DNA from: Mycoplasmataceae bacterium | GTDB lineage: Bacteria > Bacillota_I > Bacilli_A > Mycoplasmatales > Mycoplasmoidaceae | NCBI GenBank assembly: GCA_016288695.1 | Contig: JAEELD010000009.1 | Span: 79,234 to 143,233, forward strand | DNA: 64,000 nucleotides | Direction of reading: 5' to 3' | Shown: in pieces, positions 12,226 through 25,364 of the stretch | Layout of the letters: each line of letters starts with the position of its first letter | Numbering within the stretch: the first letter of the stretch is position 1 | Made by a program: the position numbers and the translations under genes | Notes under the pieces: model-generated | The model's input: only the letters and a program-made list of their open reading frames with translations | Databases searched by the model: none | Told to the model about the DNA's origin: nothing

Positions 12226-14172
12226 TTATTTTGCGCAATCTAAACAATATCGAATATGGAAATTAATACCTATATAATTGATGTTAGTATGAGTATAAGC
12301 TCATGTTATGATATCTTGAACTTCCTTTTGTGACGGATATGAATCAAATTCAATGTATGAAATATGCCCTCCGTTTGACAAAGCATGAAAAGGTGCTTCA
12401 ATTTTAATTTTTTCTGCTATTGATATAGGAAAATTTACTGGCACATGATATGAATTAGTGTAATATTTTTTATCAGTTACTCCTTTCACAATACCAAATA
12501 AATTTCTGTCAATTTTAACAAATTTTCCACTTAATCCTTCAGCAGGTGTTGCATAGCAACTAAAATTTAACTTCATTTTCTTTTTTAGCAAATCACATTT
12601 ATTTCTTATATGAGAAACTATTTTTAATGCCAAATTCTGGGCTGATTTGCTCTCACCATGGTGATGTCCTATTAATGCTATTAATGCTTCTGCTATTCCT
12701 ATATATCCTATACCTCATGTACCATGACGCATTACAGGTTCGATTGAAGAATCTTTATTTAAATTTTCTGACCCTTTCATTAAATGCTGACCAATAACAA
12801 AAGGCAAATCTTTTACTTTTAATTTTTTTAAAACATCAAACCTGTGCATTAATATGTCAACACAGTCATTAATGCGTTCATCCAATATCTTAAAAAAAGT
12901 AGGAATATCATGATTGGACATCATTCCAATTCTAGGTAAATTAATTGTTGCAGGTGCATTATTTCCTCTGCCTTCAACACATGGTTTCCCATTTACATCC
13001 GAAATTAAATATGTCCTACACCCCATTGTAGCAGGCAAAATTCCTTTATCATAATATTTCTTATTAAAATCTGCATCAATATTCATAAAAGTTGGGTTCA
13101 TTCTCTTACTAGACACTTCACATGCTAGTGAAAATAAATTGTAATATGGGTCGTTTTTCTCTCTATTCACACCTTTCTTTACTCTGAAAATAATATTTGG
13201 AAATATTGGCTGCTCGCCTTTGCCTAAACCTTCAGAATATACTTTTAAAAATTCTTCACAGATAAGAGCAGCATCTTTAGAATTTGGGATGCCAATATTT
13301 ATTGAACTAAAAGGGACTTGGCTTCCTGCGCGTGAGTGCATTGTATTTAAATTAAAAACAACAGCTTGCATTGCTTGCCTTACAGCTGCTCTAGTTCTTT
13401 CTTCAAGAATAATTGATAGTTTATTCCCACTCAACCCTTCAGTAATTAATTGCTTTTTAATTTTTTTTCTTGTAAAACCAACATATGGAGCTAGATCATT
13501 ATCAAAGTTAGGGTGAGATTGCCCACCAAACATATCATTTTGTGAAGCCTGTAACATTATGCATGACAGCTCTGCTGCAACCCCGATGCTTCGTGGAGAA
13601 TTTATCATACCGTAGCCTGTATTAAAACCATTTGCTAACAATTTACTTGTTGGTAAATGCAAACAATTAATAGTCAAGTTATAAGAATCTAAATCATGTA
13701 TGTATACATACCCATTTTCATGAAGCTTTGCCAACTTCTCAGGTAACACAAAGTTAAGCACGTGTCATTTGTTGGATTCCGATGCTATTCTTAATAGTTT
13801 TGCAGAAAAATTATTTCCTACATTCGCATTATCTCTGTCAGTCTCTATGCCAATACTGACAATTTTTTTCATTAAATCAGATTTTTTTTCTCTTATTGCG
13901 TTTCTTTCTTTTCTATAAGCTTGATATTGAATTGCTAATTTTTTATAACCAAAATCACATAACGTTTGTACTACTAAATCTTGTATTTGTTCAACTGCAA
14001 TACTATCTAAATTAATTGATTCAATTTTTTTAACAATTGTGTTTACAATATTTGATATTTCATTTAAAGACAAATTAAATAAATTTGCCTCAGCAGCTTT
14101 TATAATTGCTTCTTTAATCTTGTTTTCATTAAATTTAGTTTGCCTATTATCTCGTTTGATTACTACTTTCAT
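12226..14172 (-). CDS. nrdD: anaerobic ribonucleoside-triphosphate reductase body, lacking the glycyl-radical C-terminus
   Basis: N-terminal ATP-cone, GGQSHPNFD, FPNIIFRVKKGVN, MGCRT, GRGNNAPATINLPR, GHHHGES; ends ...NINYIGINFHIRYCLDCAK-stop. Confidence 0.93.
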
Positions 14173-14181
14173 ACATTAAAT

Positions 14182-14664
14182 CTACACCTTAATATTTATT
14201 AATGAATTTAAATTTTTATATTTAGTCATTTTTACATTTGCATATTTAAACATTCGTATTGCAGCTATTGTCGATTCAGAATTTTTATATAAATTCTGTT
14301 CATAAATTACCTCCCTAATACCAGATTGAATAATAACCTTAGCACATTCATGGCATGGAAATAATGTTACGTATAATTTACAATTTTTTAAACTAGAAGA
14401 ATTCCTATTAAGAATAGCATTAATCTCTGAATGAACTACATACATATATTTTTCATTTAATTTTGAACTACTATTCCTTGCTCAAGGAAAATTGTCATCA
14501 CTACAACCTATTGGCATACCATTATAACCAACACCAACTATTTTATTGTCATTATTGACTATGCAACAACCAACTTTCGTATTTGGATCTTTAGAACGTA
14601 ATGCTGAAATTTTCGCTATAGCCATAAAATATTGATCCCATGATATGTGTTTCTTTATTTTCAT
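14182..14664 (-). CDS. dCMP deaminase (ComEB family)
   Basis: [21 protein letters not shown] (HxE), LFPCHECAK (PCxxC); joined through UGA. Confidence 0.88.
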
Positions 14665-16959
14665 CTATTCCTTAACTCCTTTTACAAATGCATTAAATCT
14701 ATCTACCATTGAAAATAGAGTAGACATGTTAACATTAATTTCATCTTTTGTTAGTGACTTATTAGAATCATTTGACATCACAATACGAATTGTGTATGCA
14801 ATTTCATTTTCATTAACCTTATACATATTTATAAATTCTCATTCATCAATAAATTCAAATTTGTTTAAATTAAGAATAATGGATTCCATATCTGTTTTTT
14901 CTGTTGTATTAAAAGTTAAATCCTTTATTATTGGAGGAATTTTCATAATTGGTTTCACCTTAAAAGAACTAGGTTTGTAATTGTTAATTAATAAATTTAA
15001 ATTCATAGTCAAAACATATAAATTTTGTGAAATCTTATATTTATTTAATAGATAATTTTTAATACAACCAATATAACCTATCAAATTATTTTCGAAATAA
15101 ATTGCTATGCAATCATTTGAAAATAAATAATTATTTGTTGCTTTTTTAAAAGAAATGTCTGCATGGAAAAAATTAGCAATTTCTCTAACTATCCCTTTTA
15201 AGCCAAAAGTGTTAAAAATTAATTGTGATAAATTAATATTATCCAATTGTATTTTTTCTGGCGCCAAACATGTTAAATTCCATTCAGTTCTCTTAGTATA
15301 AATTTTTTGTATTTCAAAAATAGGCATTGGTTTATTTTTTCTGTTCAAATTATATTGCATAGTTTCGACTAAACCATTTATCAAATTTAAACGCATGTAC
15401 TCGTGAGATTTATTTGAACATGGATTAATCTTGTAAAAAGGCTCCAAATCAAAAATATTAAAATCTTTAATTTTTGAAAAACTTGTTAAGTTATAATTTT
15501 TAACTTCATTAAAATAATTATTAACTAAAATATCTTGAATATTCTTTATAAAAAAATAATCATCATTATTGCTCTTATCTACATCTAAAGCTGTCAAAAT
15601 TGGTTGAGATTGTAAGTTATTAATTCCATAAATTTTTAATATCTCCTCAAAAATGTCCCACTGGTTATTTAAATCATCCCGATAACTTGGGACTAATAGA
15701 CTTTTACCATCAGCATAGTTAAAATTTAATTTTTTCAAGATGTTGGTAATTGTTCTTTTACTTTTTATGGAAAGAAAAGCTGAACATTCATCTATGTTAA
15801 AAGCAACTTGTTTGCATTCTTTATATTTCAGATTTTGTTTTGATATTGAAATATCAAAAATTTTAGCAAGCATATTAACAAAAATATTAATTTGGACAAC
15901 TGAATTTTTTTTTGTATTAGATTTTAAAATATCCACAATTAATAACAAATTTTTAGTGTTATTGGTTGGTAAATAATTTTTATTTACTACAGACCCTGAC
16001 AAAGCAATAATTTTACCATCACTCAAATAAATAATATCATTACTACTTAACCTTTTAACCCCATCAATAGTGTCAATCAATTCATTATCTTTTGCGTATC
16101 TTTGTTTTATCTCAGTAGAATTTAACAAAGAATAATCAAATATTAATGGTGTAACTCCAGTTAAATAAGTCAAAAAATTTATTTCATCAATTAATGCGTT
16201 TTTAACAGCAATTCCTGAATTCAGTAATTTCTTTTTTAACTTTCAATTACTATTTTTATTGGAAATATTATTAACAATTATAGCCCTGGATTCATTGCAA
16301 ATACTATCTAATAAATCAATATTGATGTTGTTAAAAATAGACTTATAAGACAAAATAGATAAATTAAATTTAAAACCAAAATAACTAGACAAATCCTTAA
16401 TTACAAAAACCGCTCCTGTTCAATCATGCCTGTTTGTTGGCAATGTAAGCTCAAAAATGGTATCATCTAAACCTAAAAGACTTGAAATATTAGTTTCCCC
16501 TACTGGGGCATCATTATCCAAAGAAATTATGCCATTAGCATTATCTCTATCTAATAAATCATGCCAAAGTGGGGTCAGTTCTTTATAGCTACAAATCATC
16601 CCTTCAGATTCAATTCCTAACAAACTCTTCTTTGTAATAATTCTGCCATCATATAAACGACAACCATTAAGTGCAACAACTACTTTTTGATTAATCTGTA
16701 AATTACTTGCTCCACAAATTATTTTCTTTAATTCGCTTGAATTTTGATTCACTTGAACACCAACTAAACTTAAATGATTGGAGCCAGTTACTTTTGAAAG
16801 ACTAACTATTTGTCCTACAACTAAATTAGTTAATTTTGGATGTGTTAAAATTCGTTCAATTTCAATTCCTAAATTATTGCATGCATTATTCAAATCTGCA
16901 ATTTTAATATTTTTAAATTCACTAACAAATGAACATAATAAATTATGTGATAAATACAT
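14665..16959 (-). CDS. pheT: phenylalanyl-tRNA synthetase beta subunit
   Basis: N-terminal tRNA-binding domain (VVGQIVSLSKVTGSNHLSL), LTLPTNRHDW, C-terminal anticodon-binding region; adjacent to pheS. Confidence 0.95.
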
Positions 16960-16961
16960 AA

Positions 16962-17984
16962 TTATTTAGACTCCTGATTCAATTGTCTTAAAAAACGAAA
17001 GTCATTTGTGTAAAGATCTCTTATATCAGCAATTCCATATTTAATCATGGCTAATCGTTCGATACCTACTCCAGCGGCAATACCAGTAGTAATTTTAAAT
17101 CCAGCAGAACTTAAAACATTTTGATGTAACATGCCTGCACCTAATATTTCTAATCATCCAGAATGCTTGCAAATATTACAACCTTTCCCTTTACAATTTG
17201 GACATTTAACATCTACTTCAAAACTAGGCTCTGTAAATGGAAAATAAGATAATCTATATCTTACTGTCGTATCTTGACCATATAAATATTTAAAAAATGT
17301 TTCTAATATCCATTTAAGATTTGCTACACTCAACCCTTCTCTTACCCACACTAAATCTATCTGATTAAATTGATGACTATGAGTAGCATCATCATCATCA
17401 TTTCTATAAACATAACCAAAAGTCAATACACGTAAATCTTTTGATTTATTATTTTTATGTAACTGTTCTGCTGTAGATGCTGTATTGTGTGCACGCAACA
17501 TAAACTTGTCATTTAAATAAAATGTTTCGCTAGTCTGCCTACCAGGATGATCGGCACTAAAATTCAAAAAATCGAAATTATATTTTATTGAAGTGACTTC
17601 ATCACCATTGACAACTGAAAAATCCAATTTTTTAAAAAAATTAATTATTTTATTAGATATTAATGAAATTGGTGATAAAGACCCTTTGTTAAAATTTGCT
17701 GTTTCAATAGATAAATCAGCAGTAATTTGATGATTTTTAGAAGATAGTTCATCCTTAAATGAAATTATCTTTTTTTCATATATCTGCATTATCTGGTCTT
17801 TCAAATTATTTAAATTAGAACCGAATGCACTTTTTTCAGATTCAGAAATATTCTTAATCTCTTTGTATAAAGGTGAAATGTTCTTTTTAAAAAAAATATT
17901 TTTTTGAGTAATTGCTTCCTTTTCAGATTTGCATTTATCAATAATTTGCAAAAAACTTGATAATAGTGTCTTATATTTATCCAT
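16962..17984 (-). CDS. pheS: phenylalanyl-tRNA synthetase alpha subunit
   Basis: [74 protein letters not shown]. Confidence 0.97.
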
Positions 17985-18026
17985 AAATACAACAAAAATT
18001 AAAACAAAAATTAACTATATATATAG

Positions 18027-18055
18027 TAATTATTAATTTAACAAATTAATAATTA
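18027..18055. repeat. 13-bp perfect stem hairpin (TAATTATTAATTT-AAC-AAATTAATAATTA)
   Basis: Perfect inverted repeat overlapping the GT2 stop codon; T-run on the plus side, a second ACTATATATATAGT palindrome adjacent. Confidence 0.5.
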
Positions 18056-19909
18056 TTTTTTTATTCGATCTAAACCCATTTTCTTTGTAAATTTATATCT
18101 AAAATCATATTCTTCTATTGGAAAATAAGAAAGATTAGATGACCATCCTTTATTGTTTTTTATTCCACCTAAAATAGCAAGTGAGATATATAACAAAGAA
18201 GGTAAAACAAAAAAAGGAAAAAAAGATGTTCAAATAAATCAATTATTGAAAATGTAATTCATGCTGTTAAAAAAATAAGCATTATTAGTATCTCAACTAC
18301 CAAAATATATAGTAACCAAAATGGTTAAACTCAAAACAATGCTCAACCATATTAAATCAGGGATACAAAATACAAATGTTTTTCATATACTTGTTTTGAT
18401 TACATTTTTTGAAGTAACTACCCATTTTTTCTTTTTTATTTTAAAAACATTATTTACAAATATTTCTCATACCCTTTTATAAAAAATTGAAAAACCTAGA
18501 AATGAAGTAACCAAGCGTCACAAAATAATTTTTAAAACTAAGAAATTCTTTTGAAAAAATGAAATAAGCAAGAAAATAAATAATTGGCTAAACGAAAGCA
18601 ACAACAATAAGCAAGCTGCAAAAATATTGAAATAAAAAAAATTTAAACACAAACATAAGACAATAAATGCTAAATTCAAAATAAAAAAAACAGAATATGG
18701 AAATAAATTAGCATTTAATAAAAAAAATATAAGGTATGGTCCATTTTTCTTTTTAACAAAAAGACGAGATTTGAATAGTAAAAACAAATCAGAATTAAGT
18801 CATTTTAATCTTTGTGCTTTATAATCATTTATGTTTTGAACACTAATCTTGCCCCCAAAATCAAAAGGGTTAACTATAGAAATATACCCTTTTTGATGCA
18901 ATCATATTCCTCTAGCCCAATCACAAGAGGCACATTCAACATCATTTAAATTTACTTTTGACATAGTTGAAACACGATAAAAAGAGCATCATCCATCTAA
19001 AAAAACTTTTGTTCCAAAAATATCAAAAATTTGAAATAAAAATTCATTAGCTATTTGACAATCGAAACTACCAATAGTTGAAAAGACATTTTGTGCAGGA
19101 TAGTAATTCGCATTACATGTAATCCCGCTTATCTTCATATTTTTTAAATATGGAGAATGGAAATAACATAGACTATTCTCAACAAAAGTTGAAGTTACAA
19201 TACTACTGGAATCATTTTCAAAAACAAAATCATATTTTTTACCATATTTATTTAGTCAATAAAATGTATTCCCCACTTTAGTAGGGTGTTGTAGTTTATG
19301 TTTATGATCCCTACGTGAAACATAAAAATTTTTATGTTTTTTAACAAAATCATCTATCTCATTAATTGTGGTTTGGTTTGTCGAATCATCACATATCCAT
19401 ACATCCATATTTTTATATGTTTGGTTGGCAGTTTGTAATAGTTGATTAGGTGAAAAATCATTGCATACTCCAACAACCAATGCTACTTTATCGGAAAGCT
19501 TTTTTGAGTTAACCGAATTGATAATAGTTGAGTGCTTTTCAAAATAATTTAACTTAATTTTATAGAAAAAAATAAATCTAAATACTTCGATGTAAAAATA
19601 AATCAAATATAGAAAGAAAATTAAATAAATAGAAAATTTTAAAAAGAGAAAAATAGATATAAAGACATAAAATTGCTTATCGTGATTGCTATGCAATTTA
19701 TCTATTAAAACATCCAAAAAACATGAAGAATTATTCACTACCCCATGAATAACATTAGGGCAAAACAAATCTAAATAAATAATAGAAGCAATTGAAACAA
19801 ACGAAAAAAAGAGAGAAATAAAAATTATTTTTTTGATATTTGGCAATCTAAAAAATCTATTAGATTGTTTATCTTGAGAAGATGTCTTACAAAATTTATA
19901 AGAAAACAT
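18053..19909 (-). CDS. membrane glycosyltransferase, GT2/cellulose-synthase-like (copy A)
   Basis: N- and C-terminal TM segments, VGVCNDFSPNQLLQTANQTYKNMDVWICDDS, FENDSS, LDGWCSFYR, QRLKW; 618 aa across several UGA. Confidence 0.8.
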
Positions 19910-19975
19910 TAGAATGAACTTTTATACAATTATAAATATTTTTACTATATTGGATACTATTTTAAAAAAGTAATG

Positions 19976-21811
19976 TTATTGTATTTTGTTTTCCTTAAAA
20001 TGAGAAACAAATTCCTTATATCGAAAATCAAATTTTTTAATATCAAAGTTTTTTTCATTACTACTATATCCATTTTTTAATTTCAATTCACCTATTCATA
20101 TGAAAAAAATATAAAAACATGATGGCAATACAATTAGAGGGAAAGCAAAAAACCATAAATATCAATTATTTATAATACATGGTAAATTAAAAAAAGTAGA
20201 TTTTTCACCATCTCAACTACCAATTAAAAATGTTAATAACAAAAAAATTAATGTGATAAACAAAACAAAAAAAGAATCATGCATTGATGCCCTAATTTTT
20301 TTTGAAAATGATGATTTAGATAAATTTTTGTCAATAACAAATTTACTATTAAAATTAGTTTTTAATAAAAAACCTCGTATTAGCAGTTGTCACATTCGCT
20401 TATACAAAATTGATAGTTGCAACATAGAAAGTAAAATAGAAATTCAAAGAATTTTAAGTATATTAAATCTCTTCAAAATACATGGGATAAGTATTGTTAG
20501 TCCGAATAGAACGAAAGGAATTAAAGTTATCAACATGGATGTCATGTTGGGCAAAAATTGCTTTGATAAAGTAGCCATCAACATTGCATTGAAAAAATTG
20601 GCAACTATGCTTATCATACATAAAACAAAAATATTATTAAATTGATAACAATTAACATACAAATTGTTTTTCTTATTTAATAATAAATGTTTTTTAAATA
20701 AATAATATTCTGCTCCCATTCATTTTAATCTTTGTTTTTTATAGGCCTCAATATTTTGCACACCTATCTTGCCTCCAAAATCAAAAGGGTTAAAAATTGA
20801 TACATAACCTTTTTGATGCAATCAAAAACCCCTAGCAGAATCACAAGAAGCACATTCAATTTTTTCTAATGGTATAGATAGTAATGTTTGAGTTTTATAA
20901 AATGTGCATCAACCATCTAGAGAAACTCTTGTCCCTAATAAACCTATTGATTGGGCTCAAAATTCATTACCAACTAATCAATCAAAACTATTAATATGAG
21001 AAATAAAATTTTTTGTAGGATAAAAATTTCCATTACATGTAACTCCGCTTATCTTCATATTTTTTAAATATGGAGAATGGAAATAACATAGACTATTCTC
21101 AACAAAAGTTGAAGTTACAATACTACTGGAATCATTTTCAAAAACAAAATCATATTTTTTGCCATATTTATTTAGTCAATAAAATGTATTCCCCACTTTA
21201 GTAGGGTGTTGTAGTTTATGTTCATGATCCCTACGTGAAACATAAAAGTTTTTATGTTTTTTAACAAAATCATCTATCTCATTAATTGTGGTTTGGTTTG
21301 TCGAATCATCACATATCCATACATCTATATTTTTATATGTTTGATTGGCAGTTTGTAATAATTGATTAGGAGAAAAATCATTGCATACTCCAACAACCAA
21401 AGCTACTTTATCGGAAAGCTTTTTTGAGTTAACCGAATTGATAATAGTTGAGTGTTTTTCAAAGCAAATTCCTTTTCATTTATCAATTTCTACAAAATTA
21501 AATAATATGCTAAATAAAAAAGCACATGAAAACATATTCATTATGTAAATAAATGTGTGGGTGAATAAAATTAAGTAAAATCTTGCTACATCAAAAACTT
21601 TATCATTTAATAAATTTTTTCTTAAAAAAGCAAAAAAATTTCCTGAGCTATTATCAATATTAAAAATAAAGTCATTGCAGAAAAATAAACAAAAAAACTG
21701 TGTTGAATTCACAAAAACTGAAAAAAATATTCCAATACAAAAAATTTTTAAGCTGAATTTGGTAGCACTAAAATACTTTTTTTGTTTATCATTAATGAAA
21801 TTTTTTTTCAT
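19976..21811 (-). CDS. membrane glycosyltransferase, GT2/cellulose-synthase-like (copy B)
   Basis: Paralogue of 18053-19909 with the same motifs; central part nearly identical, TM ends divergent; 611 aa. Confidence 0.8.
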
Positions 21812-21820
21812 GTATGCAAA

Positions 21821-23389
21821 TTATTTTTCTATGCTTAGTCTTTGATAGATAGGCTTGGAAATATCAACTTTATGATTATTTAATGTTGAAAAATCCAAAA
21901 TTGAATCAACATTGCATAAATTTAAAAAGTTAAATTGTTTTTTAGCTATTTCTGAACCATTTGACAAAATTGGGGAAACAGAAAATATCAAAATACGTGC
22001 TAGATTTGCTACTATGTTCAAAAAATTATCCAATCTATCTTTTAAATTTTCTTTTTTTAACATTCATGGCTTTGTTTCCTCTATATATTTGTTAAATAAT
22101 GAATTGACTTCCATGACCTTATTTAATAATAAATCAAATCTAAAATCTGACACATATTTATCAATGTTTTTAATTAAATCTTTTGCCTGATTTATAACAT
22201 TTTGCTCAAAATCTGTAATTAATGCAAAATTGATTTCTGGAATAATGCCTCCATTATATTTATTTAACAAACCTAACGAACGAGATATAAAATTACCAAA
22301 ATTATTAGCTAAATCATTATTGTAAGTCATAATAAATAATTTGTGTGTGAAAATTCCATCATTAATAATTGGTATGTTTTTTAACAAAAAATACTTTAAA
22401 GAATCTGCCCCATATTTTTCAACATATAAAAATGGGTCAATTACATTGCCAAGTGATTTAGACATCTTCCCTTTATCAGTTATTATCCAACCATGTGAAA
22501 TTATTTTAGATGGTAATCTTAACTTCATACAATGAAGCATTATTGGCCAATAAATTGCATGAAATCTAGTAATTTCCTTACCAATTACATGAATTATCTC
22601 GGTTTTTTCATCCTCTCAAAAAATGTTAAAATTATTGGCATTAACTTGTTTATACCCTAAACCTGTTAAATATGCAAATAATGCATCAATCCATACATAA
22701 ATTACGTGATTTTTGTTTTCTTTAACCTTAACTCCTCAACTCATGGATGTCCTTGTTATAGACAAATCATCAATTCCTTTATTTACAAAATTATTCATAA
22801 TTTCTTTCATTCTCTCATTAGGAAATATAAAATTCTGATTTTCTTTAAAAAAAGTTTCCAATCATTTTTGATATTTTTTAAATTTAAAAAAATAAGTTTC
22901 TTCATGCTTCTCAACTAATTTGTGGCCAATTTTGCAAAGTAATTCACCATCATCACCATGTATTGCATCTTTTTCTTTATAATTTTCTTCACACTGAACA
23001 CAATATAACCCTTTTCACACATCTAAATAAATATCTTCATTTTTATAAAAATTACTAAAAACATTTTGAACAACTAAGGTGTGATTTTGATCTGTTGTCC
23101 TTACAAAGCCATCAAAAAAAATCCCTAATTCATCCCATAAAATTTTAAAGTTTGAACTTATTTGATCAACAAAATCTTGTGGTTCCATATTTGATGATTT
23201 AGCTTTGTCATTAATTTTTTGACCATGTTCATCAAGTCCTGATAATAAAAATACTTTATGCCCAAACAATCTTTTATATTTAGCAAAAGTATCTGCTAAT
23301 ATGGAGGTATAAGCATGCCCGATGTGTGGTTTGCCTGATGCATAATATATTGGTGTTGTAATGTAATATTTTTTTTTAAAAAACTTCAT
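21821..23389 (-). CDS. metG: methionyl-tRNA synthetase
   Basis: YYITTPIYYASGKPHIGHAYTSILAD, DEHGQKI, SKSLGN (KMSKS region), 522 aa. Confidence 0.96.
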
Positions 23390-23463
23390 AATAATGCAAG
23401 AGAAACAGAATACAAAACAATTATTTTAGTAATATAAAATAATTATATTAATTATCAATTGTT

Positions 23464-24411
23464 ATGGCTTTGCAAAAGATAATGATGAATGATGCAAATA
23501 CATTCGATGCATTGATTATTGGTGGAGGACCTGCTGGATTAACTACTTCCATTTATTTATCAAGAGCTGGATTTAAAAATGGTTACATAGAAAAAAATAT
23601 TCCTGGTGGGAAAATTGTAAATATTGATTTAATTAAAAACTATCCAGGTTTTAATCAAATAAAAGGAGCAGATTTGGCATTAAGAATGTATAGCCAAGTT
23701 GAGTCTCTTGGTGGGGTTGCAATATTTGGAAATGTCAACATGATTGACCAACATGGTGATTACCATGTGGTTTATTGTGATGGAGGTGGAACATGATTTT
23801 GCAAATCATTAATAATAGCTACTGGTGTTGCACCTAAAAAAATTGAATGCGAGAATGCTGATTATTATTTAAACAAAGGCATCAGTTATTGTGTGGTTTG
23901 TGATGGAAATTTAGCAAAAAATTGTGAAGTTTGTATAGTAGGAAACGACAATATTACTATCAATAATATTATTTACCTTTCAAATATAGCATCAAAAATA
24001 TCTATTATCAATGAATATCCTAATTTTGATACTAGCAATAGCAAAATTAAAGAACTATTATCATTAGGGAAGATTAAAATATTTAATGAAGCTTATATCA
24101 AAAAAATTAATGGTGACAAACAAGTAATTAATTCAATTGATATAAATCAAAAAAATACATCATTAAATATCCCATGCAAATTTGTCTATATTTCTAAAGG
24201 ACAACAGCCACAAACAGAATTTATTAAATACAAAGATTTGTGTGATAACAAAGGATATATTATTAATAATCTAGATATGTCTACATCTATACCAGGATTA
24301 TTTTCGGCTGGTGATTGTAATCATGAATCAATTAAGCAAATAACTAGCGCCATTGGACAGGCTACAGTTGCTGCATTATCAGCAATTAATTATCTAAATT
24401 CTAAAAAATAA
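23464..24411 (+). CDS. trxB: thioredoxin reductase
   Basis: IIGGGPAGLT, ISYCVVCDG redox motif, GLFSAGDCNH. Confidence 0.93.
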
Positions 24412-25334
24412 TGACTACTTTCAGTGAAAACATTAAACATGAATTATGTAATATTGCATATTCAAAAAAAATGTTACAAAAAATTCTTGACTCTTATTTG
24501 ATCAACAGACTTAAAATAAATTTATTTCAAGGCAAAAGCGAATGAATAATTGATTCCAATTTTTCTTTTATTATTCATTTCATTGCAAAAATACTTAAAA
24601 ATATCTACAAAATAAAATTCACATTGGAATATAGTGAATTAAATAAATTTAACAATATGAGAACATTTAGAATTGTCATACAAGAAAAAGAATTAAATAA
24701 AAATTTTAATAAATCAAATATTTTTAACTATACCTACTCAAAAAATAATATATCCCAAGATGAAAAAAAATCATTTTTAATAGGTGCATTTCTTAGCGGG
24801 GGGAGTATTAATAATATTTCAAAAAAAACATCATATCACTTAGAATTTAGAAGCAGCAATATCAATTATTTAAAATTTTTACAAGAGATTTTATTTTCAT
24901 ATAAAATTTCCCCTTCGTTAATAAAACGAAAATACAGTTCGATACTTTACTTAAAAAAGGGGGCAGAAATTTCTGATTTCTTAAAAATAGTTGATGCAAA
25001 GGATTCACTATATTATTTAGAAGATAAAATTATTTCCCGAGATTTATCTAATCAAGTACATCGATTAAACAATTTGGATATATCAAATATTAGTAAATCA
25101 ACAAAAGCAGGGAATGAACAAATAAGAATAATTAAAGAGATTTACAACACAAAAATATACAAAAAGCAACATAAAAAATTTAAACATTTTTGTGCATTAA
25201 GAATATCTAATCCTTCTGCATCTTTAAATGATTTAGTTAAATTATTTAAGCAAAAATATTCTATTAGTATAACAAGGTCAGGAATAAGCCATTATGTTAA
25301 TAAAGCGAAAAAAATATATAAAAGTCTAAAATAA
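24411..25334 (+). CDS. whiA: WhiA-family DNA-binding protein
   Basis: MTTFSENIKHELCNI, GAFLSGGSI, YHLEFRS, C-terminal LRISNPSASLNDL...ITRSGISHYVNKA; downstream of trxB. Confidence 0.85.
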
Positions 25335-25364
25335 TAAATTATTTTATAACTCAGTTCATGGTAT

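Noticed and set aside
12035-12247. Upstream ATG for nrdG at 12247
   Set aside because: Would add a 23-residue AT-rich N-terminus overlapping nrdD; family alignment by eye favours the ATG at 12178
20253-20645. 130-aa plus-strand ORF
   Set aside because: Antisense to glycosyltransferase copy B; minus frame has GT2 motifs and TM segments
18053-21811. Tandem glycosyltransferases as an assembly duplication
   Set aside because: Only the central ~419 bp is near-identical; both flanks are clearly diverged paralogues, which is not expected from a mis-assembly copy
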